Shown: in pieces, positions 18,200 through 26,302 of the stretch
How the letters are laid out: every line of letters begins with the position of its first letter
Numbering within the stretch: the stretch's first letter is position 1
Assembly: GCF_022802975.1 (NCBI RefSeq)
Contig: NZ_JAFEVZ010000001.1
Coordinates: forward strand, 434,001 to 498,000
Origin: Flavobacterium pectinovorum
GTDB taxonomy: Bacteria > Bacteroidota > Bacteroidia > Flavobacteriales > Flavobacteriaceae
Length of the DNA: 64,000 nt
Direction of reading: 5' to 3'
Translations under genes and position numbers: made by a program
The notes under the pieces: generated by a model
Told to the model about the DNA's origin: nothing
Database searches by the model: none
What the model saw: only the letters and a program-made list of their open reading frames with translations

Positions 18200-18422
18200 C
18201 CCTCCCACACAAATCCCCCGGCTGGAGAGAGCGTCTCGCTCGTGAAACTTAATAAATATCAATAAAAGTTTCTAAGTTAAGAGAATATAACAACTAAATA
18301 CACTTTTGAGGCTTTGTAATCTTTTTTGGTTATTTTTGAAAATATATAAGCGTAACAAACATTCGTATATACTCCCAATTTCGGGTAGATTGTCGCTACT
18401 TTGTGGCGTATATAAATAAGTT
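18200..18422 (+). repeat. Promoter half of a repeat, copy 10
   Basis: It starts with CCCTCCCACAC and the minor repeat GCGTCTCGCTCGTGAAAC. The promoter (TATTTTTGAAAATATA), leader hairpin GTCGCTAC-ttt-GTGGCG and tail ATAAATAAGTT follow. No terminator is present. Only 25 bases separate it from copy 11, so the slot is empty. Confidence 0.82.
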
Positions 18423-18447
18423 GTGCGTCATTTTAAAACCCACCGAA

Positions 18448-18602
18448 CCCGCTCTACGAAGTGTTCTCTTAAAAAACTAAACCCTAGATCTTCGAAGTCT
18501 TCCTAATGAAACGCTGTGCAAATGTCTTCGACTTTGCACAATTTTTTAATGTTGTTGTAAAATCAAAACCTCTTAAAGTCTCCCGACTTTAAATAACTGT
18601 TG
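18448..18602 (+). repeat. Terminator half of a repeat, copy 11
   Basis: Two heads (CCCGCTCTACGAAG, then CCCTAGATCTTCGAAG), the perfect terminator hairpin GTGCAAA/TTTGCAC with T-run, and the AAAGTC/GACTTT hairpin, ending in TAAATAACTGTTGTG. The promoter half is absent; sequence beyond is unrelated. Confidence 0.82.
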
Positions 18603-18754
18603 TGTCATTTAACTATTCCTTGTTTATAACTTGGTTTATAAGTTCGTATGAGTTTTTAAGAGATTAATATTTAGCATTTTATCTTTGTAGTGTTACTTTG
18701 TTTAAGCAAAATAACTCGATTCAAATGGGTTGGTTAGAAACTTCGGCATTTGTA

Positions 18755-18985
18755 TTTAAATCTGCTACCGCAAGGGGACTATACACAGCAGAGCTATGGC
18801 ACTAAGGTATGAGTAGTATGTATAGAAGGTTGATAATAACCGGGGAGTTGATACCAATCTGAAGAGCATTAATCGACTACTTCAGACACGTGATGGGGAG
18901 GATGGCTCCGGAAAGAAGTTAACTTTAACCTTGAAAGTGTGTGAGAACTTAAACTGGACAGCCAGTTTAGGGGAGACACACTATG
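18755..18985 (+). ncRNA. Candidate structured RNA, class unassigned
   Basis: A 230-base stretch much richer in G than its surroundings and without an open frame. It shows many hairpins: CTGCT/AGCAG closing a loop at the left, GGTT-gataat-AACC, CTGAAG with a 15-base loop and CTTCAG, GGAG-gatgg-CTCC, and AAACTGG-acag-CCAGTTT nested inside GTGTGT...ACACAC. The phrase AAGGTATGAGTAGTATG resembles a segment of group II intron domain I as I remember it, but no domain V and no reverse-transcriptase gene follow. It may be a 5' intron fragment or another noncoding RNA. A terminator lies 240 bases downstream. Confidence 0.5.
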
Positions 18986-19215
18986 CACATTCCAAAGAGA
19001 ATTCTCCATAAGGAATTTAAACTATTATATTACTATATATAAATAAAAAGGTCGAAAAAATCAAAAAAAGCCCGAAAAATCGAAAAAAAACGCGCTGCTT
19101 AAGCTCAATTCCAAAAGTCTGCTTTTTAAAATTTTGAAAATATTTTTGAGCAAAAGTAAACGCGATTTAATCGATTCGTCAAGTAAAATAATCCAAAAAC
19201 AAAATACCAAATAAA

Positions 19216-19249
19216 GAAAACCTTGTCAGTAATGGCGAGGTTTTTTTGT
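19216..19249 (+). terminator. Rho-independent terminator
   Basis: AAAACCTTG and CGAGGTTTTTTT close a loop of about ten bases in plus orientation. It may end the transcript of the candidate structured RNA. From 19250 to 19560 there is no gene. Confidence 0.6.
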
Positions 19250-19564
19250 TATACACAAAATATCCCTACTATTCTGAATATGATTTAATCGTTATTTTAA
19301 AAAATAAATATTCTGTCATTTTGATGTCACACCACATTCAAAACGCTATTCTGTTCTTTGTAAAACCAATAAAATAAGTGTTTTAATAGAATGATTTTTT
19401 ATGTCCTATTTTATTTTGAGCCCAATAAATACCTTGCAAGCACTAGAAATTTTTAAAAGGCGTCCTGTTTTAATGTTTAAAACCTTGATGGCAAATAAAA
19501 AATATTTTTTTAGAAATCAACCTTTTAAAAAAATGAGTATAAAAATATATAAAGAATTATATTT

Positions 19565-19723
19565 ATGAAAAAAGCAATCTTGTCAATAATAATATATGCT
19601 TTTGTCTTCATTATTGTGATGACAATTATTTTAAATTTTGTAGAAAAAGACAGAATACTTCTAATGGCAACTTTTTTCGAAAAAGTTCTTTCGAGCATAC
19701 CATTTATCAAAATGTTACCATGA
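19565..19723 (+). CDS. Possible 52-residue single-pass membrane peptide
   Basis: MKKAILSIIIYAFVFIIVMT opens a short frame with one strong hydrophobic helix (residues about 4-24), then a charged stretch (VEKDRIL) and an amphipathic end. An ATG with A-rich upstream sequence precedes it. It lies alone between the structured RNA and the toxin-antitoxin pair. Small size and lack of a known family make the call tentative; it could be a chance frame. Confidence 0.35.
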   Translation: MKKAILSIIIYAFVFIIVMTIILNFVEKDRILLMATFFEKVLSSIPFIKMLP

Positions 19724-19985
19724 AAGAAGAAATGAGTTTATTTTTGTTCGTCCGCTTGACAAATGATTGCAGCTTCTTCTCAACTTTTTCGTTTATCGAA
19801 TAAGAGTCTTGATATTTACATTAAAAAAAAGTGTTACTCTGCTTTGGGATAATATTGAAATAAATTATTTTAATATTCAACTAAAAAGTTTAATTATTTG
19901 TATTTTTTTTATATTTTTGCAATGTTAAAGTTGTTAATCGAGTTGCAAATAAGATTACAACATTCGTAATCTTATTATTCGTATC

Positions 19986-20342
19986 ATGGCAACAGAACAA
20001 GAAGTCAGAATGTTTTTGAGCGAATTTAAAGCCAAGTTAGATATCTTTAGTGTTATCTTTCGGGATGATAGAACAGTAAAAAAAAATACTGAGGCATTAT
20101 TGGCTTTAGATTTATTACCGGCAGAGAGAAAAGAAGTTCTCAAGAAACTTGCTGTGGAAGATTATTGCCAAGGTCCTACTGATGATTTATTGTATAAGAT
20201 GTCGCCTATGTGGATTTTTGGAAAACTAATAAAAGCAAAAGAAATGTATATTAAAATAACAATAGGTTCAGAAAATCTGCCTGTTATTTGTATTTCTTTT
20301 CACGAGGCAGAATTTGCCATGACGTATCCCTTTAAAAAATAA
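19986..20342 (+). CDS. MqsR-like mRNA interferase toxin
   Basis: 118 residues. The C-terminal half (MWIFGKLIKAKEMYIKITIG, then VICISFHEAE) matches the end of MqsR-type RelE-fold toxins, where a Trp, a basic segment and the YLKI and ISFHE strands form the RNase site. The N-terminal part (FLSEFKAKLDIF, then LLALDLLPAERKEVLKKL) also fits the family plan. It precedes by three bases a gene with an MqsA-like/Panacea antitoxin, the arrangement of a type II toxin-antitoxin module with the toxin first. Expected action: cleavage of mRNA when the antitoxin is lost. It lies between array blocks and has its own upstream region. Confidence 0.72.
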   Translation: MATEQEVRMFLSEFKAKLDIFSVIFRDDRTVKKNTEALLALDLLPAERKEVLKKLAVEDYCQGPTDDLLYKMSPMWIFGKLIKAKEMYIKITIGSENLPVICISFHEAEFAMTYPFKK

Positions 20343-20345
20343 ATT

Positions 20346-21359
20346 ATGAAAAGTCCATTTACTGGTAAGGAAATGAGGATTGTTAGGGAGAATACAATAT
20401 TACCTTACAGAAAAGATGAATTTGAAATTGTATACCAGGCATATGAATGCGAGGATACACAAGAACGTTTTACAGATGATGAATTAGATTTGATTAATAT
20501 AAATCAGGTTCATAATCAGTATAGAGAAAAATATGGAATTCCTTTCCCAGAAGAAATTAGAAATATTAGAGAAAAATATGATGTCTCAGCAAAAAAGATG
20601 TCAGAAATTTTAGGATTAGGTTCAAATGCATATAGATTATATGAAAGTGGCGAAATGCCGTCAGTTTCTATTGGAAGATTGATTTTATCAATAAAAGAGG
20701 CAGAAGAATTTAAGAGGCAAATTGAGTTTAGCGCCCATCTATTAAAAGAAACGGAATATAATAGATTAATTAAAAATATAGATCAAATTATAGATAATGA
20801 TAAGGATGTATGGCGAAAAATCTGCGAAGAGGAATACGCTTATAGGACAATTGATCAAAATTCAGGGTTTAAACTCTTAGATTTAGATAAAATTGCTAAC
20901 GCATTAAGTTATTTTGGCTCTGCCAAAATAGAACTTTTCAAAACAAAAGTTAACAAACTTTTGTTTTATTCTGATTTCTTGAATTATCAAAGATTTGGAA
21001 TCTCAATGTTTGGAATTACATACAAAGCAATTCCTTTTGGCCCTGTTCCAGTAGAGTATGAAAAAATATTCAAGCATTTGTATGATGAAGATAGTATAGA
21101 TATCGAACATTTCCAGATTGATCATAATTATGCTGAGAAATTCATACCGCAATTAAAATTCAATAACACTTTATTTAATGAAGTTGAACTTAAAGTCCTT
21201 GAAGATGTAGTAAGTACTTTTAAAAATAAAAATACAACAGAGGTAGTAAATATTAGTCATTTAGAACCTGCTTGGATTGATAATAAAGACACTAGAAATA
21301 TTATTAGTTATAAGAAATATGCTTTTGATTTAAAGGCAATTGAAATAACTAGTAAATAG
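20346..21359 (+). CDS. MqsA-like HTH antitoxin fused to a Panacea (SocA/DUF4065) domain
   Basis: 337 residues. Residues 1-60 match the MqsA/YgiT zinc-finger region, but the usual CPxCG is here SPFTG and only ECEDT keeps a Cys, so zinc binding is probably lost. Residues 65-115 form a helix-turn-helix (IREKYDVSAKKMSEILGLG, then YRLYESGEMPS) that would bind the operator. From about 180 to 290 lies a Panacea/SocA domain (KLLFYSDFLNYQRFGISMFG, then YKAIPFGPVPVEYEKIF). Panacea domains are known antitoxin modules that neutralise diverse toxins. It starts 3 bases after the MqsR-like gene, hence one operon. Likely role: toxin neutralisation and autorepression. Confidence 0.8.
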   Translation: MKSPFTGKEMRIVRENTILPYRKDEFEIVYQAYECEDTQERFTDDELDLININQVHNQYREKYGIPFPEEIRNIREKYDVSAKKMSEILGLGSNAYRLYESGEMPSVSIGRLILSIKEAEEFKRQIEFSAHLLKETEYNRLIKNIDQIIDNDKDVWRKICEEEYAYRTIDQNSGFKLLDLDKIANALSYFGSAKIELFKTKVNKLLFYSDFLNYQRFGISMFGITYKAIPFGPVPVEYEKIFKHLYDEDSIDIEHFQIDHNYAEKFIPQLKFNNTLFNEVELKVLEDVVSTFKNKNTTEVVNISHLEPAWIDNKDTRNIISYKKYAFDLKAIEITSK

Positions 21360-21401
21360 TCAAATATTGCATAGAAATACGACGATATATTAATAAAATA
21401 A

Positions 21402-21694
21402 CCAGGCTCTCCGAAGTGTTCCTGCGAAAAGCTACATTGCTGTGCGAATGTCTATGACTTCGCACATTTTTTTTTAATGTTCTTATAAATTTAAAACCTC
21501 TTAAAGTCTCCTGACTTAAAATAACTGTTTTGTATAATTTGGTTTTATTTATAGAGTTGAGGTAACCAATTATTTTTTTGATAGTTTGTAATCTTTTTTG
21601 GTTATTTTTGAAAGTATATAAACGTAACAAACATTTGTATATACATCCAATTTCGGGTAGATTGGTGCTACTTTGTAGAGTATATAAATAAGTT
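21402..21694 (+). repeat. Terminator-promoter repeat, copy 12
   Basis: Head CCAGGCTCTCCGAAG, terminator hairpin of the GTGCGAA/TTCGCAC variant with a 9-T run, small hairpin, promoter with TATTTTTGAAAG, leader hairpin GGTGCTAC-ttt-GTAGAG and tail ATAAATAAGTT. It is followed after 14 bases by copy 13: an empty slot. Confidence 0.9.
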
Positions 21695-21708
21695 GTACGT
21701 TATCTTAT

Positions 21709-21943
21709 CCCAGCTCCCCGAAGTGTTCCTAATGAAACGCTGTGTAAATGTCTTCGACTTTGCACAATTTTTTTAATGTTCTTATAAATTCAAAACCTCT
21801 TAAAGTCTCCTGACTTTAAATAACTGTTGATCATTTATAAATATTTATTTATACATTCGTAAATAAATATTGTAGGTATTTGTCACACATTTATAGCCAA
21901 ATATGGTGGCTTTGTGTGATTTTATCACACATATAAATAAGTT
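21709..21943 (+). repeat. Terminator-promoter repeat, copy 13 (third leader type)
   Basis: Head CCCAGCTCCCCGAAG and terminator as usual. The second half is replaced by TTTATTTATACATTCGTA and a different leader hairpin (TGTGTGAT-ttt-ATCACACA), but ends in the same ATATAAATAAGTT. A lipoprotein gene starts 67 bases later. Confidence 0.85.
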
Positions 21944-22010
21944 GTAAAACATTTTGACATTAAATTACATATTTAGATTTATTAATAAACATTTATAGCA
22001 CCTTTTAGTA

Positions 22011-23267
22011 ATGAACAAAACAAACCTTGTATTAATTTTTAGCTTATTAACAATGTTCTATAGTTGTAATAATGATCATGAAAATAATCATGAAACTTCC
22101 CCTCCTAAAAATGCAGCTCCAAATAAGTTTTCATTATTAGATGTTAGTAATGGAGCTATTGAGGTTGCTTTGAAACCAACATTAAGTTGGAGCACAGCAA
22201 CCGATCCAGAAAACGATCCAATAACTTATGATTTAGTGATGGATAATAATGCTAACCCAAGTACAGTAATTGCAACTAACATACATAAAACAACTTTTAC
22301 AATAAGTAACTCTTTGCAATTTTCAACAGTTTTTTACTGGAAAGTCATTGCAAAAGATAAAGCTGGGAATTCTACCGAATCTAGTATTTTTAGTTTTACT
22401 ACAAACGTTTTATTTTCTCAAGTAACAGCAAATGCTGGATTTGCTGGAAGATTAGACCATGACACTATGGTTTTTAATGATAAAATGTGGGTGATTGGTG
22501 GTACAGATGCAAGTTACAATTCAAGAAATGACATCTGGAATAGTTCTGATGGCAAAACATGGACAGAAATAACTGCAAATGCAGCATTTTCTGGTCGTGG
22601 TTCTTTTTCAACTGTAACTTATAATAACAAAATTTGGGTTATAGGTGGTTATTCTTCTGGAAATAAAAATGATGTATGGTCAAGTTCTGATGGCATTAAT
22701 TGGATAGAAATGACATCTAATGCAAATTTCAGTCCAAGATATGCTCATACATCTGTTGTATTCGATAATAAAATTTGGGTAATTGGAGGTGAGATTGGCT
22801 CACTGGATGTTCGAAATGATATATGGAATAGTACTGATGGCATAAATTGGACACAAATAAATGCTTTGGGAGCTCCCAGAAAAGGGCGACATACCGCAGT
22901 GGTATTCAATAATAAAATATGGCTTATAGCAGGTTTAGGTCCAAATGGCCTTACAAATGACGTTTGGAATAGTAATGATGGGGTTAATTGGACAGAAGTT
23001 ACATCAAATGCTCCGTTTGCGAAAAGATATTATCATACCACAGTAGTTTTTGACAATAAACTTTGGGTTATTGGAGGAATAAGCGGAAGTACTATGTACA
23101 ATGATGTATGGAATAGTAGTGATGGAATAACTTGGATTCAGGTAACATCTGATGCTCCTTTTTCAAAAAGAGACCTTCATACCTCTATAGCATATAAAGA
23201 TAAATTATGGGTTATTGGTGGTAGAGATACCAATTCCAGAAAAAATGATGTTTGGTCAATGAATTAA
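22011..23267 (+). CDS. Kelch-repeat lipoprotein
   Basis: 418 residues. A lipoprotein signal (MNKTNLVLIFSLLTMFYSC) puts the lipid on Cys19. Residues about 40-125 form a fibronectin-III/Ig-like domain (TLSWSTATDPENDPITYDL, VFYWKVIAKDKAGN). From about 138 six repeats of some 48 residues follow, each with a variable stretch, IWVIGG and NDVWSSSDGINW; together they predict a six-bladed Kelch-type beta-propeller. Surface-exposed ligand binding is likely; no catalytic residues are visible. It occupies one slot after repeat copy 13. It is intact and is the longest array gene with a recognisable fold. Confidence 0.8.
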   Translation: MNKTNLVLIFSLLTMFYSCNNDHENNHETSPPKNAAPNKFSLLDVSNGAIEVALKPTLSWSTATDPENDPITYDLVMDNNANPSTVIATNIHKTTFTISNSLQFSTVFYWKVIAKDKAGNSTESSIFSFTTNVLFSQVTANAGFAGRLDHDTMVFNDKMWVIGGTDASYNSRNDIWNSSDGKTWTEITANAAFSGRGSFSTVTYNNKIWVIGGYSSGNKNDVWSSSDGINWIEMTSNANFSPRYAHTSVVFDNKIWVIGGEIGSLDVRNDIWNSTDGINWTQINALGAPRKGRHTAVVFNNKIWLIAGLGPNGLTNDVWNSNDGVNWTEVTSNAPFAKRYYHTTVVFDNKLWVIGGISGSTMYNDVWNSSDGITWIQVTSDAPFSKRDLHTSIAYKDKLWVIGGRDTNSRKNDVWSMN

Positions 23268-23292
23268 AAAAAAGGAAAAACGTTTTACAACA

Positions 23293-23577
23293 GCCAGCTC
23301 CCCGAAGTGTTCCTAATGAAACGCTGTGCAAATGTCTTCGACTTTGCACAATTTTTTAATGTTCTTGTAAATTCAAAACCGCTTAAAGTCTCCCAACTTT
23401 AAATAACTGTTTTGTGTAATTTGGTTTTATTGAATTGGGTAGAGGAAGCCAATTATTCTTTTGATAGTTTGTAATCTTTTTTGTTATTTTTGAGTAAATA
23501 CAAAACGAAATGAAATTGCGTCAATCTACCTTAATTGGGGTGGATATGCGAATGTTTGTTTCGCATATAAATAAGTT
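23293..23577 (+). repeat. Terminator-promoter repeat, copy 14
   Basis: Head GCCAGCTCCCCGAAG, perfect terminator hairpin, small hairpin AAAGTC-tccc-AACTTT with one weakened pair, promoter-like TTATTTTTGAGTAAA, second leader type with ATGCGAA-tgttt-gTTTCGCAT, tail ATAAATAAGTT. Copy 15 starts 15 bases later: an empty slot. Confidence 0.9.
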
Positions 23578-23591
23578 AGCAGCAATATTAA

Positions 23592-23876
23592 CGCTGCTCT
23601 CCGAAGTGTTCCATTCTAACGCTACGCAAATGTCTCTGACTTTGCGTATTTTTTTTAATGTTCTTGTAAAATCAAAACTCCTGAAAGTCTCCCGACTTTA
23701 AATAAGGAACTACTTATGCAATTACTTTATTGAGAAGGGTAGAGGTAACTAAATATTATTTGATGCTTTGTAATCTTTTTTGGTTATTTTTGAAAGTATA
23801 TAAACGCAACAAACATTCGTATATACATCCAATTTTCGGTAGATTGGCGCTACTTTGTAGCGTATATAAATAAGTT
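23592..23876 (+). repeat. Terminator-promoter repeat, copy 15
   Basis: Head GCTGCTCTCCGAAG, terminator hairpin of the ACGCAAA/TTTGCGT variant, small hairpin, promoter TATTTTTG at 23785-23792, leader hairpin GGCGCTAC-ttt-GTAGCG and tail ATAAATAAGTT. A complete 285-bp example of the family. Confidence 0.92.
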
Positions 23877-23892
23877 AGGCAACATTTTACAT

Positions 23893-24417
23893 ATGAATGA
23901 AAAGCAACAAATATCCGACAGAGAATATGCTGCTTCTATGGCACGAAAATATTTAAGTGGGCAAATTTCAAAATATCAAATAATAGATAATTTTCCAGAT
24001 TACGAAAAAGATGTTAAAATCCGACTTCTCTACAAACAGATTATGGATAAACCGAAAAGAAGCTGGTTTTTCGGAGTTTCTAAAGAAAAATATGAAAAAT
24101 ACATAACAGACACTTATGAAATCATCGAAGATTTAGAAACGGACAAATTAAGATTTAAGACTATGAAAACCCTGTTTAAACAATTGTGGCTACAATCAAA
24201 CATTTGTTCTGAACCAATTGAAAATATGGGATTTCAGATTTTTGAAGTTTCGAAGATGACCTATAACTCTAAAAAAGAAATTTTACGATATTTAAACTTA
24301 CTTATTGACAAAAATTATATTATAAGAATATCAGAAGAACCTTTACTTTATGAATTTACTGAAACTGGAAAGAAAATAGAAACAGATTCTGAAATTGAAG
24401 AAATAATAAAAAACGTT

Positions 24418-24432
<15 letters not shown>
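23893..24432 (+). CDS. Hypothetical cassette protein, C-terminus supplied by a repeat
   Basis: 179 residues, soluble and helical. An N-terminal motif SDREYAASMARKYLSGQIS is followed by a segment around residues 52-85 (KPKRSWFFGVSKEKYEKYI). The last third (MTYNSKKEILRYLNLLIDKN, then LYEFTETGKKIE) resembles a winged-helix arrangement, but no family is recognised. The last codons (AQLP and the stop TAA) are read from the head of repeat copy 16, where CCCCTAA replaces CCCCGAA. The natural 3' end is therefore missing or replaced by an unknown amount. It is driven by copy 15. Confidence 0.6.
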
Positions 24433-24618
<186 letters not shown>

Positions 24619-24662
24619 GGCGGTCAGTTTGGCAGAACTGAAAATAAAGAAGAACATCAGAA

Positions 24663-24748
24663 TGAAAAACTTAAAATTTATTATTGTTATAATCTTTGTG
24701 AATGTTTCATTTGGACAAATTCCCGCTCTCCGAAGTGTTCCATTCTAA
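24663..24748 (+). pseudogene. Stub of a secreted-protein gene fused to a repeat head
   Basis: MKNLKFIIVIIFVNVSFGQ is a complete signal peptide, but from base 24722 the frame reads PALRSVPF and stop from the head of repeat copy 17. The mature protein is gone. The stub starts 45 bases after the preceding tail, the usual distance for array genes. Confidence 0.6.
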
Positions 24749-25007
24749 CGCTACGCAAATGTCTCTGACTTTGCGTATTTTTTTTAATGTTCTTGTAAAA
24801 TCAAAACTCATGAAAGTCTCCCGACTTTAAATAACTAACTGCTTATGCAATTAATTTATAGAGAAGGGGTAGACGTAACTAAATATTCCTTGATGCTTTG
24901 TAATCTTTTTTGATTATTTTTGAAGATATATAACACAAAACAAACATTCGTATATGCACTCAATTTCGAGTAGATTGGTGCTACTTTGTAGCGTATATAA
25001 ATAAGTT
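24722..25007 (+). repeat. Terminator-promoter repeat, copy 17 (last copy)
   Basis: Head CCCGCTCTCCGAAG, terminator hairpin ACGCAAA/TTTGCGT with T-run, small hairpin AAAGTC-tccc-GACTTT, promoter-like TTATTTTTGAAG, leader hairpin GGTGCTAC-ttt-GTAGCG and tail ATAAATAAGTT. No further copy is found to the right of this one. Confidence 0.92.
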
Positions 25008-25034
25008 ATACTGAACCAAAATTAGACCGACGAT

Positions 25035-25220
25035 ATGATAAAAACATTAACTTCTTTCCGACTTGATCTTTACTTAATATTTGGTTTTAGTTTAATAGTG
25101 ATTTTAATTATCGAGTTATTTTTGATCAAAATTCCCGAATTGTTTCCGGGTGGAGAAATGATAGGAACGATTGTATTGAAAATATGTTATTCAATGAGTC
25201 CCGATGCATTGCACAGGTAG
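25035..25220 (+). CDS. Small membrane protein, possibly truncated
   Basis: 61 residues with one strong membrane helix (LYLIFGFSLIVILIIELFLI, residues about 12-31) and a second weaker hydrophobic stretch (MIGTIVLKICYS). It starts 28 bases after the tail of repeat copy 17, so it is the last array gene. The abrupt end (MSPDALHR, stop) next to non-array sequence suggests loss of its 3' part when the array edge was formed. Family not recognised. Confidence 0.5.
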   Translation: MIKTLTSFRLDLYLIFGFSLIVILIIELFLIKIPELFPGGEMIGTIVLKICYSMSPDALHR

Positions 25221-25276
25221 GGTTAAAGCATGGCAAAGGCATGGATAGTGTATGAATAGTGTATTAAAAACGAAAC

Positions 25277-25480
25277 GTGATAACAAAAGGTACAAGGGTT
25301 TGTATTTATCCTAAAGATGTACAGTGCATTATGGGCAAAGAATATGCGCAGGCGAGATTGTATTTATTGAAGATCAAAAAGCATCTTAAAAAAGAAGATC
25401 ATCAATTAGTTTCAATTCAGGAATTTTGCGAATATACAGGTCTTAAAATAGAGCATGTAGTGCGTTGCATAATTGGATAA
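25277..25480 (+). CDS. Small conserved-type protein, putative DNA-binding
   Basis: 67 residues, basic, with three predicted helices: YPKDVQCIMGKEYAQARLYL, then IKKHLKKEDHQL, then SIQEFCEYTGLKIEHVVRCI. Short proteins of this plan occur in Bacteroidota accessory regions and look like helix-turn-helix adaptors; I know no assigned function. It lies outside the repeat array. The start (GTGATAACAAAAGG, annotated from GTG at 25277) has A-rich sequence upstream. Confidence 0.5.
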   Translation: MITKGTRVCIYPKDVQCIMGKEYAQARLYLLKIKKHLKKEDHQLVSIQEFCEYTGLKIEHVVRCIIG

Positions 25481-25585
25481 TCAGGAACAGTTTCGAGGCT
25501 GTCATAATGCTGTTTTTAAGAGTAGCCAGTTCAGATAATAGTGATGGTAAACAGGAAAGACAAATAATAAGTTTTAAGTATAAAA

Positions 25586-25614
25586 AAAGCATGACTTTTT
25601 TAGGGTCATGCTTT
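25586..25614. terminator. Bidirectional-type terminator hairpin
   Basis: AAAGCATGAC and GTCATGCTTT flank a T-rich loop. It sits about 100 bases after the preceding small gene. Confidence 0.65.
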
Positions 25615-25659
25615 ACTTCTTAGCTATGATAGGTGTTTTTGAAAAAGTACAGAAAACGA

Positions 25660-25693
25660 AAAAGCCTTTAAACACTAGTGTTTAAAGGCTTTT
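25660..25693. terminator. 34-bp perfect palindrome, terminator-like
   Basis: Every base from 25660 to 25693 pairs around a central CTAG (AAAAGCCTTTAAACAC and its complement). Terminal A and T runs make it a possible terminator in both directions. On the minus strand it lies just behind the tRNA-Ser-like remnant. Confidence 0.7.
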
Positions 25694-25723
25694 GACTTTT
25701 AAAGTTTCTTCTGAAACTTCTAC

Positions 25724-25738
25724 TGGCGGAGAAAGAGG
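25724..25738 (-). other. Possible tRNA-Ser 3'-end remnant or attachment site
   Basis: Read on the minus strand, CCTCTTTCTCCGCCA matches the acceptor end of many bacterial tRNA-Ser genes with encoded CCA, and a terminator palindrome follows. No tRNA body is present. Beyond it, GGGTCACCTATAGGGTCACTC could encode the tail of an integrase-like frame. A past island insertion is an inference. Confidence 0.3.
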
Positions 25739-25984
25739 TTCCGCTGATTTTATGTCAATCCCAGTCAATACAAGGGCTAAATTATATTACTTAAAAAAGG
25801 GTCACCTATAGGGTCACTCAACTTTCAGCGTATTAAAAATTACAATAGCAAAGATAAGAAATAAAGAATTGTTGTCGCAATTATCGCCCAGAAATTGATA
25901 TTTTAAAATTGTTAAATTTTAATGAATTTATTAGTTTATTTTTTTAATTTTTACGGATAATTTTTTATCTTTCTTTATATATTT

Positions 25985-26173
25985 ATCCTGTACGTTTCTT
26001 TAGCTGACCAAACAATTAAAAATATTTCGATTTACAGTTTCACGGGAACTTTGGTAAAAGAGATCTCAGGAGAAGTTGAATCCAAAGATGTAAGCAGCCT
26101 GTAAAAGGGAAGTTATGTGGTAAAAGTTATAACCGACGAAGTGACTTTTAATCAAAAGATTATCAAAAAGTAA
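25985..26173 (+). pseudogene. T9SS type A C-terminal sorting-domain remnant
   Basis: The plus strand reads a sorting domain: LYVSLADQTIKNISIYSFTG, VKEISGEVES, then stop TAA at about 26102, then GSYVVKVITDEVTFNQKIIK and a final lysine before TAA. This is the closing domain that directs proteins through the type IX secretion system in Bacteroidota. The in-frame stop (TAAAAG where ACAAAG would be usual) and the absence of any upstream body show a decayed gene. A terminator follows at 26199. Confidence 0.75.
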
Positions 26174-26198
26174 TTCGGTTAAAAAGTTAGAAAATAAA

Positions 26199-26231
26199 GA
26201 ACCCCGCTTAAAGTGATTTTAGCGGGGTTTC
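26199..26231. terminator. Terminator hairpin
   Basis: AACCCCGCT and AGCGGGGTT close a loop of about 12 bases, followed by TTCTCTTT. It follows the sorting-domain remnant on the plus strand and could also end the pectate lyase transcript from the other side. Confidence 0.75.
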
Positions 26232-26302
26232 TCTTTATCTCAAAGTTCTCCAAAAAATACTCGTCTAAAAATTTAGGAGGCTTTATTGAAGTCTGTTTAA
26301 AA

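Noticed and set aside
18755..18985. tmRNA, RNase P RNA or SRP RNA
   Set aside because: None of the conserved cores of these RNAs is visible.
23510..23701. 63-codon plus frame
   Set aside because: It crosses copies 14 and 15; no gene-like features.
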